Program-made: the position numbers and the translations under genes | Part shown: positions 6,723-14,800 of the stretch, piece after piece | Position numbering within the stretch: the first letter of the stretch is position 1 | Layout of the letters: each line of letters opens with the position of its first letter | The notes under the pieces: generated by a model | What the model was told of the DNA's origin: nothing | Databases searched by the model: none | The model's input: the letters and a program-made list of their open reading frames with translations, nothing else | Source: CAZHTS01 sp964535315 | GTDB taxonomy: Bacteria > Chloroflexota > Anaerolineae > Anaerolineales > Anaerolineaceae | Direction: 5' to 3' | Assembly (NCBI GenBank): GCA_964535315.1 | Contig: CAZHTS010000092.1 | Coordinates: 1 to 17,660 of the forward strand | DNA length: 17,660 nt

Positions 6723-7478
6723 ATGAACAAAATCCCGGGCCTCGAATTCCTGCATTCCGGCTTCGGCAAAGCCATCGAAGGCACCACCTCCGATCAACGC
6801 CGCGGCGTCCCCCATCCTCCCCTGGAAAAATCCTGCCCCGAAGGCGCGCCCCTCATCGCACTACCGGCGCCCGCCACCTTCACCGTCGGCAACCGCCCAT
6901 TGCACGAACTGATCGCCGCGCGCCGCAGCCGCCGAAAATTCACCGACGAACCGATCACCCTGGAAGAACTGGCCTTCCTGCTCTGGGCCACCCAGGGCGT
7001 CCAGGAGATCATCCGCGACGGCATCGCCACCCTCCGTACCGTCCCCTCCGGCGGCGCCCGCCACCCCTTTGAAACCTACCTGATGATCCATCATGTCGAC
7101 GGAATCGAACCCGGCCTCTATCGTTACCTGGCCCTGGAACATCAGCTCTGCTTCATCTCCGCCGCTCCCGATCTCAATGAACGGCTGCTCGCCGCCAGCG
7201 TCAACCAGAATTTTGTCGTCAAATGCGCCGTCACCTTCATCTGGACCGCGATCCCTTACCGCACCGCCTGGCGTTACGCCGCCACCACCCCCAAATTGAT
7301 CGCCCTGGATGTCGGTCACCTCTGCCAGAACCTCTATCTCGCCGCCGAAGCCCTCAACCTCGGCACCTGCGCCATCGGCGCCTACGACCAGCCGCTGATG
7401 GACGCCCTCCTCGGCCTCGACGGCGAAGAAGAACTCGTCGTCTACATGGCTCCCGTCGGCAAACTGCCGAAAGCTTGA
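6723..7478 (+). CDS. SagB/ThcOx-type nitroreductase-family oxidoreductase
   Basis: A 251-aa protein with the FMN-binding nitroreductase fold in its SagB/ThcOx form. After a variable N-terminus of about 58 residues come LIAARRSRRKFTDEPITLEE (phosphate-binding Arg cluster near 68-72), LLWATQGV (86-93), RTVPSGGARHPFETYL (105-120) and the GIEPGLYRYLALEHQL segment. The C-terminal part, DVGHLCQNLYLAAEALNLGTCAIGAY, is also typical. Well-known relatives oxidise azolines in peptide natural products, but many stand-alone members have no known substrate. No YcaO cyclodehydratase or precursor peptide is visible nearby, so I would not call this a RiPP cluster. AAAAGGAG (6705-6712) precedes the ATG by 10 nt. 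It lies 185 bp downstream of the other flavoenzyme on the same strand and may be co-expressed with it. Confidence 0.85.
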   Translation: MNKIPGLEFLHSGFGKAIEGTTSDQRRGVPHPPLEKSCPEGAPLIALPAPATFTVGNRPLHELIAARRSRRKFTDEPITLEELAFLLWATQGVQEIIRDGIATLRTVPSGGARHPFETYLMIHHVDGIEPGLYRYLALEHQLCFISAAPDLNERLLAASVNQNFVVKCAVTFIWTAIPYRTAWRYAATTPKLIALDVGHLCQNLYLAAEALNLGTCAIGAYDQPLMDALLGLDGEEELVVYMAPVGKLPKA

Positions 7479-7494
7479 ACGGATGAAAAATAAC

Positions 7495-7551
7495 TATGTT
7501 TTCGCGGGCTTTCTGAAGTCCGCGAAAACATAAACCCAAAAACTCTCTCCC
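7495..7551 (-). terminator. Hairpin between convergent genes; palindromic element copy 5 (inverted)
   Basis: The stem TATGTTTTCGCGGGCTT (7495-7511) pairs with 7516-7532 apart from one G-T, closed by TCTG; its left arm is identical to that of copy 2. The flank AAAAACTCTCTCCCC also matches copy 2. Read on the minus strand, just after the stop of the SARP regulator, the hairpin is followed by TTATTTTT, giving the shape of an intrinsic terminator. On the plus strand there is no T-run. Confidence 0.55.
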
Positions 7552-7552
7552 C

Positions 7553-10500
7553 CTACCCAACTAAAGCCGCCGCATCCTTCAAATCCGGCATATCCCGCCC
7601 TTCCTTGAACCATGCCACCAGCTCAACCAGCGATTGCCGCGCCGCCTCCCACGCTTCATGCTGCCCCTGGCTTTGATACAACCGGCAGAGACTGGTGCGA
7701 GCCCGCAATTCCCAAAATCGTGCCGACTGTCCTTCTGCCACAGCAATAGCCCGTAAAAAACAACCTTCCGCTTCGACAAGCCGATTCAACCGACATAGAA
7801 CTTCCCCCCGCAACCGCTCAATCTCGGCCTGTAAAGGCCCCACCCCCACAGTCTCCAAACGGTTCAAAAACTCCAATCCAATCTCGGGACGATCCACAGC
7901 CAGGCTGGCCTCAATCAGCAGCAGACAATGATAATACCGCCCCCCTTGATTGCCCGCCCCTTCCCATTCATCGAGCAATTGCCGAATCCGGGTTAGGCCG
8001 GCAGGATCGTGCTCGATCACCGCATCCAGCCAGGCCTGCATCAACAAGGCCCATCGTTGAAACACCCCCAAACTCGCATCCTGGCCCAAAGCCGTCATCT
8101 GGTGTAAGGCTACCTGAATCGCCCCGGTATCCCGAATACAATACCCCAGACACAATTCACCGATCCCCACCGCAAATCCCAACACCAGTGTATCCCCCGA
8201 CTCACGAGCCCAGACCACAGTCTGTCGGCTACAGGCCACGGCCTGATCGATATGTCCCAACATCGCCAACGTCAACGTCAGCCAGACTCGGCTGCGCAAC
8301 CCGATCCGATCTTCCCCGAAAGCCATCCACATCAGCTCCTGCCGGGATAACAAAAAAACCGCCTGATCCAAATGCTGCCGGGCTGACGCAAACTGTCCCT
8401 GGAAAAAATCAGCCGACCCCAACACATAATGGGCAAAGGGCTTAAATAAAGGGGTCGACATCGTCTCGGCCAAAGTCAAAAGCTCCACGCCCATCTGCGC
8501 CACCGCCGCGAACTGCCCCCGCGCCAGATGGACATCCGCCAGCCGTGACAGACTGCGCGCCAGCAGATCGGCATCCCCCGCCAGCCGGCATAGCTCATAG
8601 GCCCGTTCGCAGGCCTGAGCCCGCTCCGGCGTGCTCCACCCCTTCGACATCAACGCCGTAGCCAGCGCCAGCTGCAATTCCGTCTCCTGTCGCACTCGTT
8701 CAGCCGAAGGAGGTAAACATTTCAATAGGGCCAGCCCATGGGTCAATAACTGCAACGCCTCTTCCGCCGCCGCCAGATAAGTCGCTCGCCAGCCCGCCTG
8801 GATCAAATAAGTCACCGCTTTGCCCGGCTCCCCCCCCAGCTCGAAATGGCGCACCAGCATCAGGCTGATCTCCGCCGTCTGCTCGCCATAGAGAGCCTCC
8901 AACGCCCGCCCTACCGCCAGATGTAACCGCGCTCGCTCCACCGGATCCAATCGACTGTACAGATACTTCTGAAATAAAAGGTGCCGAAAACGATACCGCG
9001 CCACACTCTGCCCGCCCAACACCTCCACCCCCACCGGCACAACCAGATAATACTGCCGCGTCAGCACACCGCTCAACCGCTGCCCGACCTCAGATTCCGG
9101 CAGCCCATGGATCTGAGCTACCACCTGCAAGGTAAATTCATCGCCTTCCACACTGGCCGCCGCCAGCATCGACTGCCATTCCGGCAGCAACTGCCCGATC
9201 CGCACCGCAATCGCCCCTTCCACCCGCGCCGGCAACGCATTCCACGAAAGGCCCGCACTCTCGACCCAATACCCCAGCGCATTGCGAATCAGATCTCCCC
9301 GCTCCTGCATCCCCCGCAACAATTCGGCCGTGAAAAGAGCCTGCCCGCCGGTATGACGATATAAATTCTCCCGAAATTCCGATCCCAAACAATTCGGCTC
9401 GCTGTCCAATAAAGCATCCACAAAAGCCCGTCCATCCGTCTGCGCCAGATCGATCCGTATATCCCCCCACCGATGCTGCAATTCATGGATTAAAGCAGCC
9501 AGAGGATGAACGGTCTCCCCCTCCGGCAGAGATCCCCCCCCGCTCAAAACATCAGACCGCAATGCCCCCACAATCAAAACAGGCCGGTCGATCAACCGAC
9601 CCGCCAGATAAAATAGCAGATTGAGCGAATCCCGATCCACCCACTGTAAATCATCCAATACCAGAACCAACGGGTATCGCGCCGCCGCATCCTGTAAAAC
9701 CCACATGATCTGAGCAAACAAACGACCCGGTTCCGGTCTCAGTCCACCGCCCGGCGGCTTTCCCCCCGGCAAAAAATGCTCCAGGTCAGGAATATATCGA
9801 ATCAAAATCGGCAAAAGAACCGATCGCATCTCCGCCAGCCGCGATAACTGAGAACGCACCAAAACCTCTCCCCCGCCGATATCCCCTTGCAATTGCCGCA
9901 GCATCTCAAGAAAAGGACAATAAGGATTACCGGGCCCCGTATAAGCGTTGCCGCCGCCGTTGACCACCAACAAATTATCATAAGTAGCCAGCGCACTCCG
10001 CACAAAAGCCGTCAACAAACTCGTCTTACCGCTGCCCGCCGGACCGGCAACAAACAACACCTGTCCCTGCCCCTGCCCCTCCTTCACCAAAGCCAGCGCC
10101 GCATCCAGACGTCCCAGCTCCACCTCTCGCCCCACAAAAACCGGCGAAGATCTCAAAACATCCGTCCTGATCGTCACCGAACGCCGCTCCGAAAAAGGTA
10201 AAGCCGTCAACCGATCGGCGCGAATCTGTTCGTACAAAGCTGTCGTCTCCGGAGCCGGCGCGATCCCCAACTCCCGCTCCAACAAAGCCTGACAGGTCAC
10301 ATACTGAGTCAGCGCCTCCGAGCGATGGCCCGCCAGCGCCAATGACTGCATCAATTGTCGGTGCGCCGACTCGCGCAGCGGATCCATCTCAATCTGCCGC
10401 CGGGCACAACGAGCCAGCAAAGCATACTCTCTCTGCTGCTCATAATAACGCCCCAGACAGCTCAAAGCCTGTAACGCCAGCAAATGATATTCCGCCTGTT

Positions 10501-10984
10501 TAAGCAATCGCCACTCTTCAAAAGCCTGACTGTCGATCAACCAGGGATCGCTCAAAAACTCTCCCCGATAACAATCCAAAGCCTGAACCAGCAGAGAAGT
10601 CTGCGCCGGATTGAACGGTTCCGCCGCGCCGCGCCCGCATACCGCCACCCCGGCCTGAAATACCGCTACATCCAGAATATGAGAACTCTCCGGATTAAAC
10701 CGCAGCGTCTGGCCGGTCGCCAGTAAAAAAGGATCCGCGTTGTCTTTCTCATTCAGCAGCTTGCGCAAAACAAAGAGCGCCTGACTTAAATTGTGATGCG
10801 CCGCCGTTTCTGAGACCTCGGGCCATAGCAATCCGGCCAGCATAGCTCGACGATGCTCCCGGCCCGCCTCCACCGCCAGATAAGCCAGCAACGCCCGCGT
10901 CTTGTCCGTTCCAAAACGCGTCACAGGCTGACCGTCCAGCTGCACCTCAAACGGCCCCAACAACGAAATCGCTAAATGCGGCAA
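7553..10984 (-). CDS. SARP/BTAD-family transcriptional regulator with AAA ATPase and TPR-like C-terminus
   Basis: An 1143-aa regulator of the AfsR/large-SARP architecture. Residues 1-100 form an OmpR-type winged helix (ISLLGPFEVQLDGQPV...KTRALLAYLAVE...LLWPE...LSQALFVLRKLL). Residues from about 103 to 255 are a bacterial transcriptional activation domain with helical pairs. FVGREVEL then opens a STAND/AAA-type ATPase with Walker A GPAGSGKTS (Lys320) and Walker B LVLVLDDLQW (Asp444-Asp445). The last 450 or so residues are Leu/Ala-rich helical repeats consistent with TPRs. Such proteins bind promoter direct repeats and couple ATP and ligand or protein sensing to activation. The start codon is TTG, supported by GAGGAG 4 nt upstream on the minus strand; no ATG fits better. 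It is convergent with the SagB-like gene and has no neighbour on its own strand here, so its target cannot be deduced. Confidence 0.92.
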   Translation of the reverse strand: MPHLAISLLGPFEVQLDGQPVTRFGTDKTRALLAYLAVEAGREHRRAMLAGLLWPEVSETAAHHNLSQALFVLRKLLNEKDNADPFLLATGQTLRFNPESSHILDVAVFQAGVAVCGRGAAEPFNPAQTSLLVQALDCYRGEFLSDPWLIDSQAFEEWRLLKQAEYHLLALQALSCLGRYYEQQREYALLARCARRQIEMDPLRESAHRQLMQSLALAGHRSEALTQYVTCQALLERELGIAPAPETTALYEQIRADRLTALPFSERRSVTIRTDVLRSSPVFVGREVELGRLDAALALVKEGQGQGQVLFVAGPAGSGKTSLLTAFVRSALATYDNLLVVNGGGNAYTGPGNPYCPFLEMLRQLQGDIGGGEVLVRSQLSRLAEMRSVLLPILIRYIPDLEHFLPGGKPPGGGLRPEPGRLFAQIMWVLQDAAARYPLVLVLDDLQWVDRDSLNLLFYLAGRLIDRPVLIVGALRSDVLSGGGSLPEGETVHPLAALIHELQHRWGDIRIDLAQTDGRAFVDALLDSEPNCLGSEFRENLYRHTGGQALFTAELLRGMQERGDLIRNALGYWVESAGLSWNALPARVEGAIAVRIGQLLPEWQSMLAAASVEGDEFTLQVVAQIHGLPESEVGQRLSGVLTRQYYLVVPVGVEVLGGQSVARYRFRHLLFQKYLYSRLDPVERARLHLAVGRALEALYGEQTAEISLMLVRHFELGGEPGKAVTYLIQAGWRATYLAAAEEALQLLTHGLALLKCLPPSAERVRQETELQLALATALMSKGWSTPERAQACERAYELCRLAGDADLLARSLSRLADVHLARGQFAAVAQMGVELLTLAETMSTPLFKPFAHYVLGSADFFQGQFASARQHLDQAVFLLSRQELMWMAFGEDRIGLRSRVWLTLTLAMLGHIDQAVACSRQTVVWARESGDTLVLGFAVGIGELCLGYCIRDTGAIQVALHQMTALGQDASLGVFQRWALLMQAWLDAVIEHDPAGLTRIRQLLDEWEGAGNQGGRYYHCLLLIEASLAVDRPEIGLEFLNRLETVGVGPLQAEIERLRGEVLCRLNRLVEAEGCFLRAIAVAEGQSARFWELRARTSLCRLYQSQGQHEAWEAARQSLVELVAWFKEGRDMPDLKDAAALVG

Positions 10985-11006
10985 GGCTCTCCTCGTTTTC
11001 CCATTA

Positions 11007-11017
11007 ATCGTACCAGC
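11007..11017 (-). promoter_or_regulatory. Candidate extended -10 for the SARP regulator
   Basis: On the minus strand TGGTACGAT precedes the TTG start by about 22 nt: a TG-extended -10 (TACGAT at 11012-11007) followed by a short leader with GAGGAG. No good -35 is apparent. Weak support. Confidence 0.3.
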
Positions 11018-11034
11018 ATCTTCCCATCATCCAC

Positions 11035-11054
11035 CCTGTCCTGAAAATAGCCCC
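11035..11054 (+). repeat. 20-nt module, diverged third copy
   Basis: CCTGTCCTGAAAATAGCCCC matches the module at 87-106 and 4159-4178 at 18 of 20 positions. It opens the repeat-filled gap 10985-11589, where I see no credible gene. Confidence 0.6.
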
Positions 11055-11090
11055 TTGGCCCCCTGATTCCCCAGCCCTTCAACGAAAACT

Positions 11091-11169
11091 CCCCCTCCTT
11101 CTCCCACAGACAAATCATCATTCGGGAACCAAAAGCCTTTCACTATCATTCGTTGGGAGAAGGAGGGGG
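11091..11169. repeat. C/G-rich inverted repeat with 47-nt loop
   Basis: Perfect 16-bp arms CCCCCTCCTTCTCCCA (11091-11106) and TGGGAGAAGGAGGGGG (11154-11169). The core between them (11107-11153) differs from that of the inserts at 4473 and 11373, so this is a related end type with another core. No coding capacity. Confidence 0.65.
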
Positions 11170-11216
11170 CCAGGGGGAGGATGAGGGCCAGACCTCCGCG
11201 CCCCGCCGTATTTTTC

Positions 11217-11372
11217 ATCCTTCAGGGTGCCGCACCTGCCCCTTTCCCCTTAAGATTCGCCGCGCTGGATAGAAAGGGTATTTTTTATTTGTATTTTCGC
11301 GCGCATCAGAATGCGCGCGAAAATACGGGCCTTTTCCAGAATTACCCCGGCGACACTCTCGCGCCCTTTCTT
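11217..11372 (+). repeat. CAGA-loop palindromic element, copy 6
   Basis: The left flank ATCCTTCAGGGTGCCGCACC...CGCGCTGGATAGAAAGGG corresponds to 55-187 and 4318-4387. A perfect 16-bp stem, GTATTTTCGCGCGCAT (11291-11306), loop CAGA (11307-11310), complement 11311-11326, is followed by the CTTTTCCAGA tail and CCCCGGCGAC. Confidence 0.75.
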
Positions 11373-11464
11373 CCCCCTCTCCCTCCCGCATCGCCCGCAG
11401 CGGCACCTCATAACGCAGCCACTCGAATCGCGTCGTTGCTTAACAACAAAACAGGGGAGAGGGG
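11373..11464. mobile_element. C/G-rich inverted-repeat insert B (~92 bp)
   Basis: Ends CCCCTCTCCC (11374-11383) and GGGAGAGGGG (11455-11464) are perfect inverted repeats. The core CCACTCGAATCGCGTCG...TGCTTAACAACAAAACA is shared with insert A at 4473-4565. It lies at the same place relative to a palindromic element, directly after its tail. Non-coding. Confidence 0.6.
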
Positions 11465-11479
11465 CAGGGGTGAGGGCCG

Positions 11480-11508
11480 GCGCGCGAAAATACGGGCCTT
11501 TTCCAGAA
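11480..11508 (+). repeat. Second right-arm-plus-tail copy of palindromic element 6
   Basis: This 29-bp stretch is identical to 11313-11341: right stem arm GCGCGCGAAAATAC, then GGGCCTTTTCCAGAA. It matches the local stem, not the stem of the copy at 4398. Confidence 0.7.
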
Positions 11509-11517
11509 CAACACAGG

Positions 11518-11547
11518 CTGTCTACTGTCTACTTCCTACTGTCTACT
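11518..11547 (+). repeat. CTGTCTACT degenerate tandem repeat, second block
   Basis: The same CTGTCTACT/CTACTT units as 270-314, again directly after an element tail (ACAGG) and again upstream of a promoter lying almost on the start codon. Confidence 0.65.
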
Positions 11548-11550
11548 GAT

Positions 11551-11582
11551 TTGATAATTATTTGATACCCATCCTGTACAAT
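11551..11582 (+). promoter_or_regulatory. Promoter of the 76-aa gene (leaderless)
   Basis: TACAAT (11577-11582) with an upstream TG is a good -10 box ending 7 nt before the ATG at 11590. TTGATA (11551-11556) is the nearest -35-like hexamer, with a long 20-nt spacer. There is no room for a Shine-Dalgarno, as for the rtcB-like gene. Confidence 0.5.
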
Positions 11583-11589
11583 CAAAACC

Positions 11590-11820
11590 ATGAAAGAGCA
11601 TCTATCGAATTCCTATCAAATCTACCTGCTGAAATTGTGGCAGGATGGGGAATCCGCGCCCTGGCGCGCCGTCCTGGAATGCGCCCAAACAGGAGAATAC
11701 TACCCCTTCGCCGGCTTGACTGAATTGTTCGCCTTTCTGGAAACCCGGACCGGAACCGCTCCCCCCACCGCTCCGGCTTGGTCGTCTGAGGATAACGAAG
11801 AGAAGAAAAAAGTCAAATAA
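11590..11820 (+). CDS. Small conserved hypothetical protein (76 aa)
   Basis: The protein has a compact N-terminal half, YQIYLLKLWQDGESAPWRAV, then LECAQTGEYYPFAGLTELFAFLE, and a disordered Pro/Glu/Lys tail (about residues 53-76). The pattern 'YLL+LW ... WRA.L....TGE...F..L..LF.FLE' is one I associate with small uncharacterised Chloroflexota proteins; no function is assigned to it as far as I know. Its predicted composition, a short beta hairpin region and one C-terminal helix, would suit a small regulatory or scaffold protein, but this is only inference. It lies 57 nt upstream of the giant secreted-protein gene on the same strand and may share its transcript, although TAAAAT at 11848-11853 could be a separate promoter. 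Confidence 0.7.
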   Translation: MKEHLSNSYQIYLLKLWQDGESAPWRAVLECAQTGEYYPFAGLTELFAFLETRTGTAPPTAPAWSSEDNEEKKKVK

Positions 11821-11877
11821 TGTTTTCTCACCAACCATGACCATCCGTAAAATCTTAAAGCTTCAAAGGAACCCGTT

Positions 11878-14800
11878 ATGAAACCCTTTCCTGACATTTC
11901 CCCTGTTACGTTTCCCGTTTCACGTTTTACGTTTTCCCTGAAACCCTTGCACTCATGGATATTCCTCAGTCTCTGTCTGGCCCTGCTCTTCGGAGCACTC
12001 ACCGCCATTCCCCTTGCGGCCGCATCCCCCACTTCCCCGCAGGCCCCCACCGTCGTCACCCCCACCCTCCTCTACGTCAACATCGCCGTCACCGGCACCA
12101 CCCACGACGGCCTCTCCTGGACCACCGCCTTCACCACCGTCCAGAACGCCCTGGACTGGACCAACAGCCACTACACCCAAACCTTTGAAGTCTGGGTCGC
12201 CAAAGGCGTCTACTATCCCGATGAAGCCGCCGGCCATGCACCCGGCCAGGAAGGAGAATCCTTCCGTATCAACCGCAACAATGTCCAGCTCTACGGCGGC
12301 TTTGTCGGCACCGAAACCCTCCGCAGCCGGCGCAACTGGACCGCCAACCGCACCATCCTCAGCGGCGACATCGACCACAACGACCTCAACACCGACGGCA
12401 ACTTCACCGCCGAAAACTGGAATGCTATCACCGGCACCAATGCCTATCACGTTCTCTATCTGGACGGATCGGCCTATCAGGCGCTGACGGAAACCACCGC
12501 CGTCGACGGCTTCATCATTACCGGCGGCTCGGCCACCGCCAGTTCCCCCAACGACTCCGGCGGTGGGATCTATAGCTCCGGCAACCGGGGCTGCAGCGCC
12601 CGGCTCTCCAATCTGCTGATCAGCGGCAACCAGGCCCGCGCTTACGGCGGCGGCCTTTACAACACCAGCAGCAATGGCAACATCGCCAGCCCCATCCTGA
12701 TCGCCGTCACTTTCAGCGGCAACTGGGCCAACGACGGCGGTGCCGGCCTCGCCAATTACACCGCAGGCGGCATCGCCAGCCCGCAGTTGACCGCCGTCAT
12801 TTTCCAGGGCAATCAAGCGGAAAAGTTCGGCGCCGGCATGCTGAACCGGGCCTACGGCGGCACCGCCAGTCCCACCTTCATCAATGTGCTCTTCAGCGGC
12901 AACCGGGTCAATGCGACCTCCGGCTACGGCGGCGGCCTCTATAACCTGAGCCAGCTGTCCGGCACCATCAATACCACCCTGATCAATGTCACCTTCGCCG
13001 GCAACAACGGCGGCGGCTACGGCGGCGCCCTCGCCAGCGACGAGATCTCCGGCACCATCGTCAACACCCTCAACAACAACATCCTCTGGAACAACGATGC
13101 CAGAAACAACCCCGCCATCTACAACAACGGCTCCACCACCTCCGCCGACTACAGCGACATCCAGGGCGGAATCAGCGGGCCCGGCAATCTCAATACCGAT
13201 CCTTATTTCGTCCTGCCGATAGCCCCGGCCTCGGCCCCCACCACCACCGGCAACTACCGTCTCCAACCTTATTCCCCGGCCATCGATGCCGGCAATACCG
13301 CCGCCATCACCATCGGCGCTGACCTCGAAGGCCGGCCCCGCCTCGTCGGAGCCGCCGTCGATATGGGCGCCTATGAATCCTCCAACTATCAGCTCCGTGT
13401 CAAAAAAGCCGGCTCCGGGAACGTCACCCTGAGCACCATCCCCGCCGGCATCAACTGCGGCATCACCTGCTCCTACGCTTATACCCCCAACACCCTCATC
13501 CAGCTATCGGCGCTCCCGGCGATCAACACCAACTTCAATGGATGGAGCGGAGCCGTCGTCGGCACGGCCACCCCCATCACCTTGAATATGGACGCAGCTA
13601 AAACCGTGACGGCCCTCTTTACGATCAAAACCTTCCAGATCACCCCCACCGCCGGCGCCCACGGCACCATCACCCCCACCACCGTACAAACCGTCAACTA
13701 CGGCAGCTCGAAATCCTTTGTCATCACCCCCGATCTCGGCTATGTCGTTCAAAACCTGGCCGTCGACGGCGTTGCCGTCACCCCCACCACCCGCTACACC
13801 TTCACCAATATCACCGCCTCCCACACCCTCTCCGTCGCCTTTGGCGTCAAGAACTTTCTCATCACCTCGACCCTCGTCGGCAGCGGCACCGTCGCCCCCG
13901 GCCTCCTGCAAACCGTCCCCGCCGGCACAAACCAGATCATGACCATCACGCCCGCCTCCGGCTGGCGCCTGGTCGACGTGGTCGTCGACGGCCTCGCGAT
14001 CGGTCCCGTCACCAATTACACCTTCACGGCCGTCTCCGCCGACCACACGATCACCGCCTTCTTCAGTGAAGGCCTCCCCCCCCTCTACGTCGACAAAGAT
14101 GCCGTCGGCGCCAATGACGGCACCTCCTGGGCCAACGCCTACACCAAACTCCAATCCGCCCTCGACTGGTTGAATGCCGGAAACTCCGGCCGCGAAATCT
14201 GGGTCGCCGAAGGGGTCTACTATCCCGACGAAGGCGGCAGCCATGTCGACAACAGCCAATCCGAATACTTCACCATCAACCGCAGCTACATCCAGCTCTA
14301 CGGCGGCTTTGCCGCTACCGAAACGCTGCGCGCCCAACGCAACTGGAACCTCCACCGCACGATCCTCAGCGGCGATATCGACAAGAACGACAGCAACGGC
14401 GACGGCAACTATATCGCCGAAAACTGGAACGCCCTGGTCGGCAGCAATTCCTACCACGTCATCAAACTCAACGGCAGCGCCACGATCACCGACAACGTTG
14501 TGATCGACGGCTTCACCCTCACCGCCGGCAGCGCCCGGGACGCCTCCGCCCAGGAAACATCGGGCGGCGGCATCGATTGCTGGGCCGGAGAGCCGGGTCA
14601 GGCCTGCAGTCCCACCCTCTCCAATCTCACCCTCAGCGGCAACCTCGCCATCGGCAGCGGCGGTGGAGTGGCGCTCGCCGTCATGAACTCCGGAACCGCC
14701 GTCAGCCCCAAACTCACCAACGTCATCTTCTCCGGAAACAAAACCATCTATAATAACGGCGGCGGGCTGGATATCATCAACAACAGCGGCGGCATCTCCC

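Noticed and set aside
6723..7478. RiPP (azole/azoline) biosynthetic cluster around the SagB-like gene
   Set aside because: No YcaO, cyclodehydratase, precursor peptide or export gene is visible within the window.
201..11326. CRISPR array or riboswitch as explanation for the recurring hairpins
   Set aside because: Copies are kilobases apart in both orientations with no regular spacer, and they follow or precede genes without a consistent leader position, so neither model fits.
11181..11565. ORFs of 122 and 84 aa in the gap before the 76-aa gene
   Set aside because: They consist of palindromic element 6, the C/G-rich insert and the CTGTCTACT block; no ribosome binding site or conserved domain.
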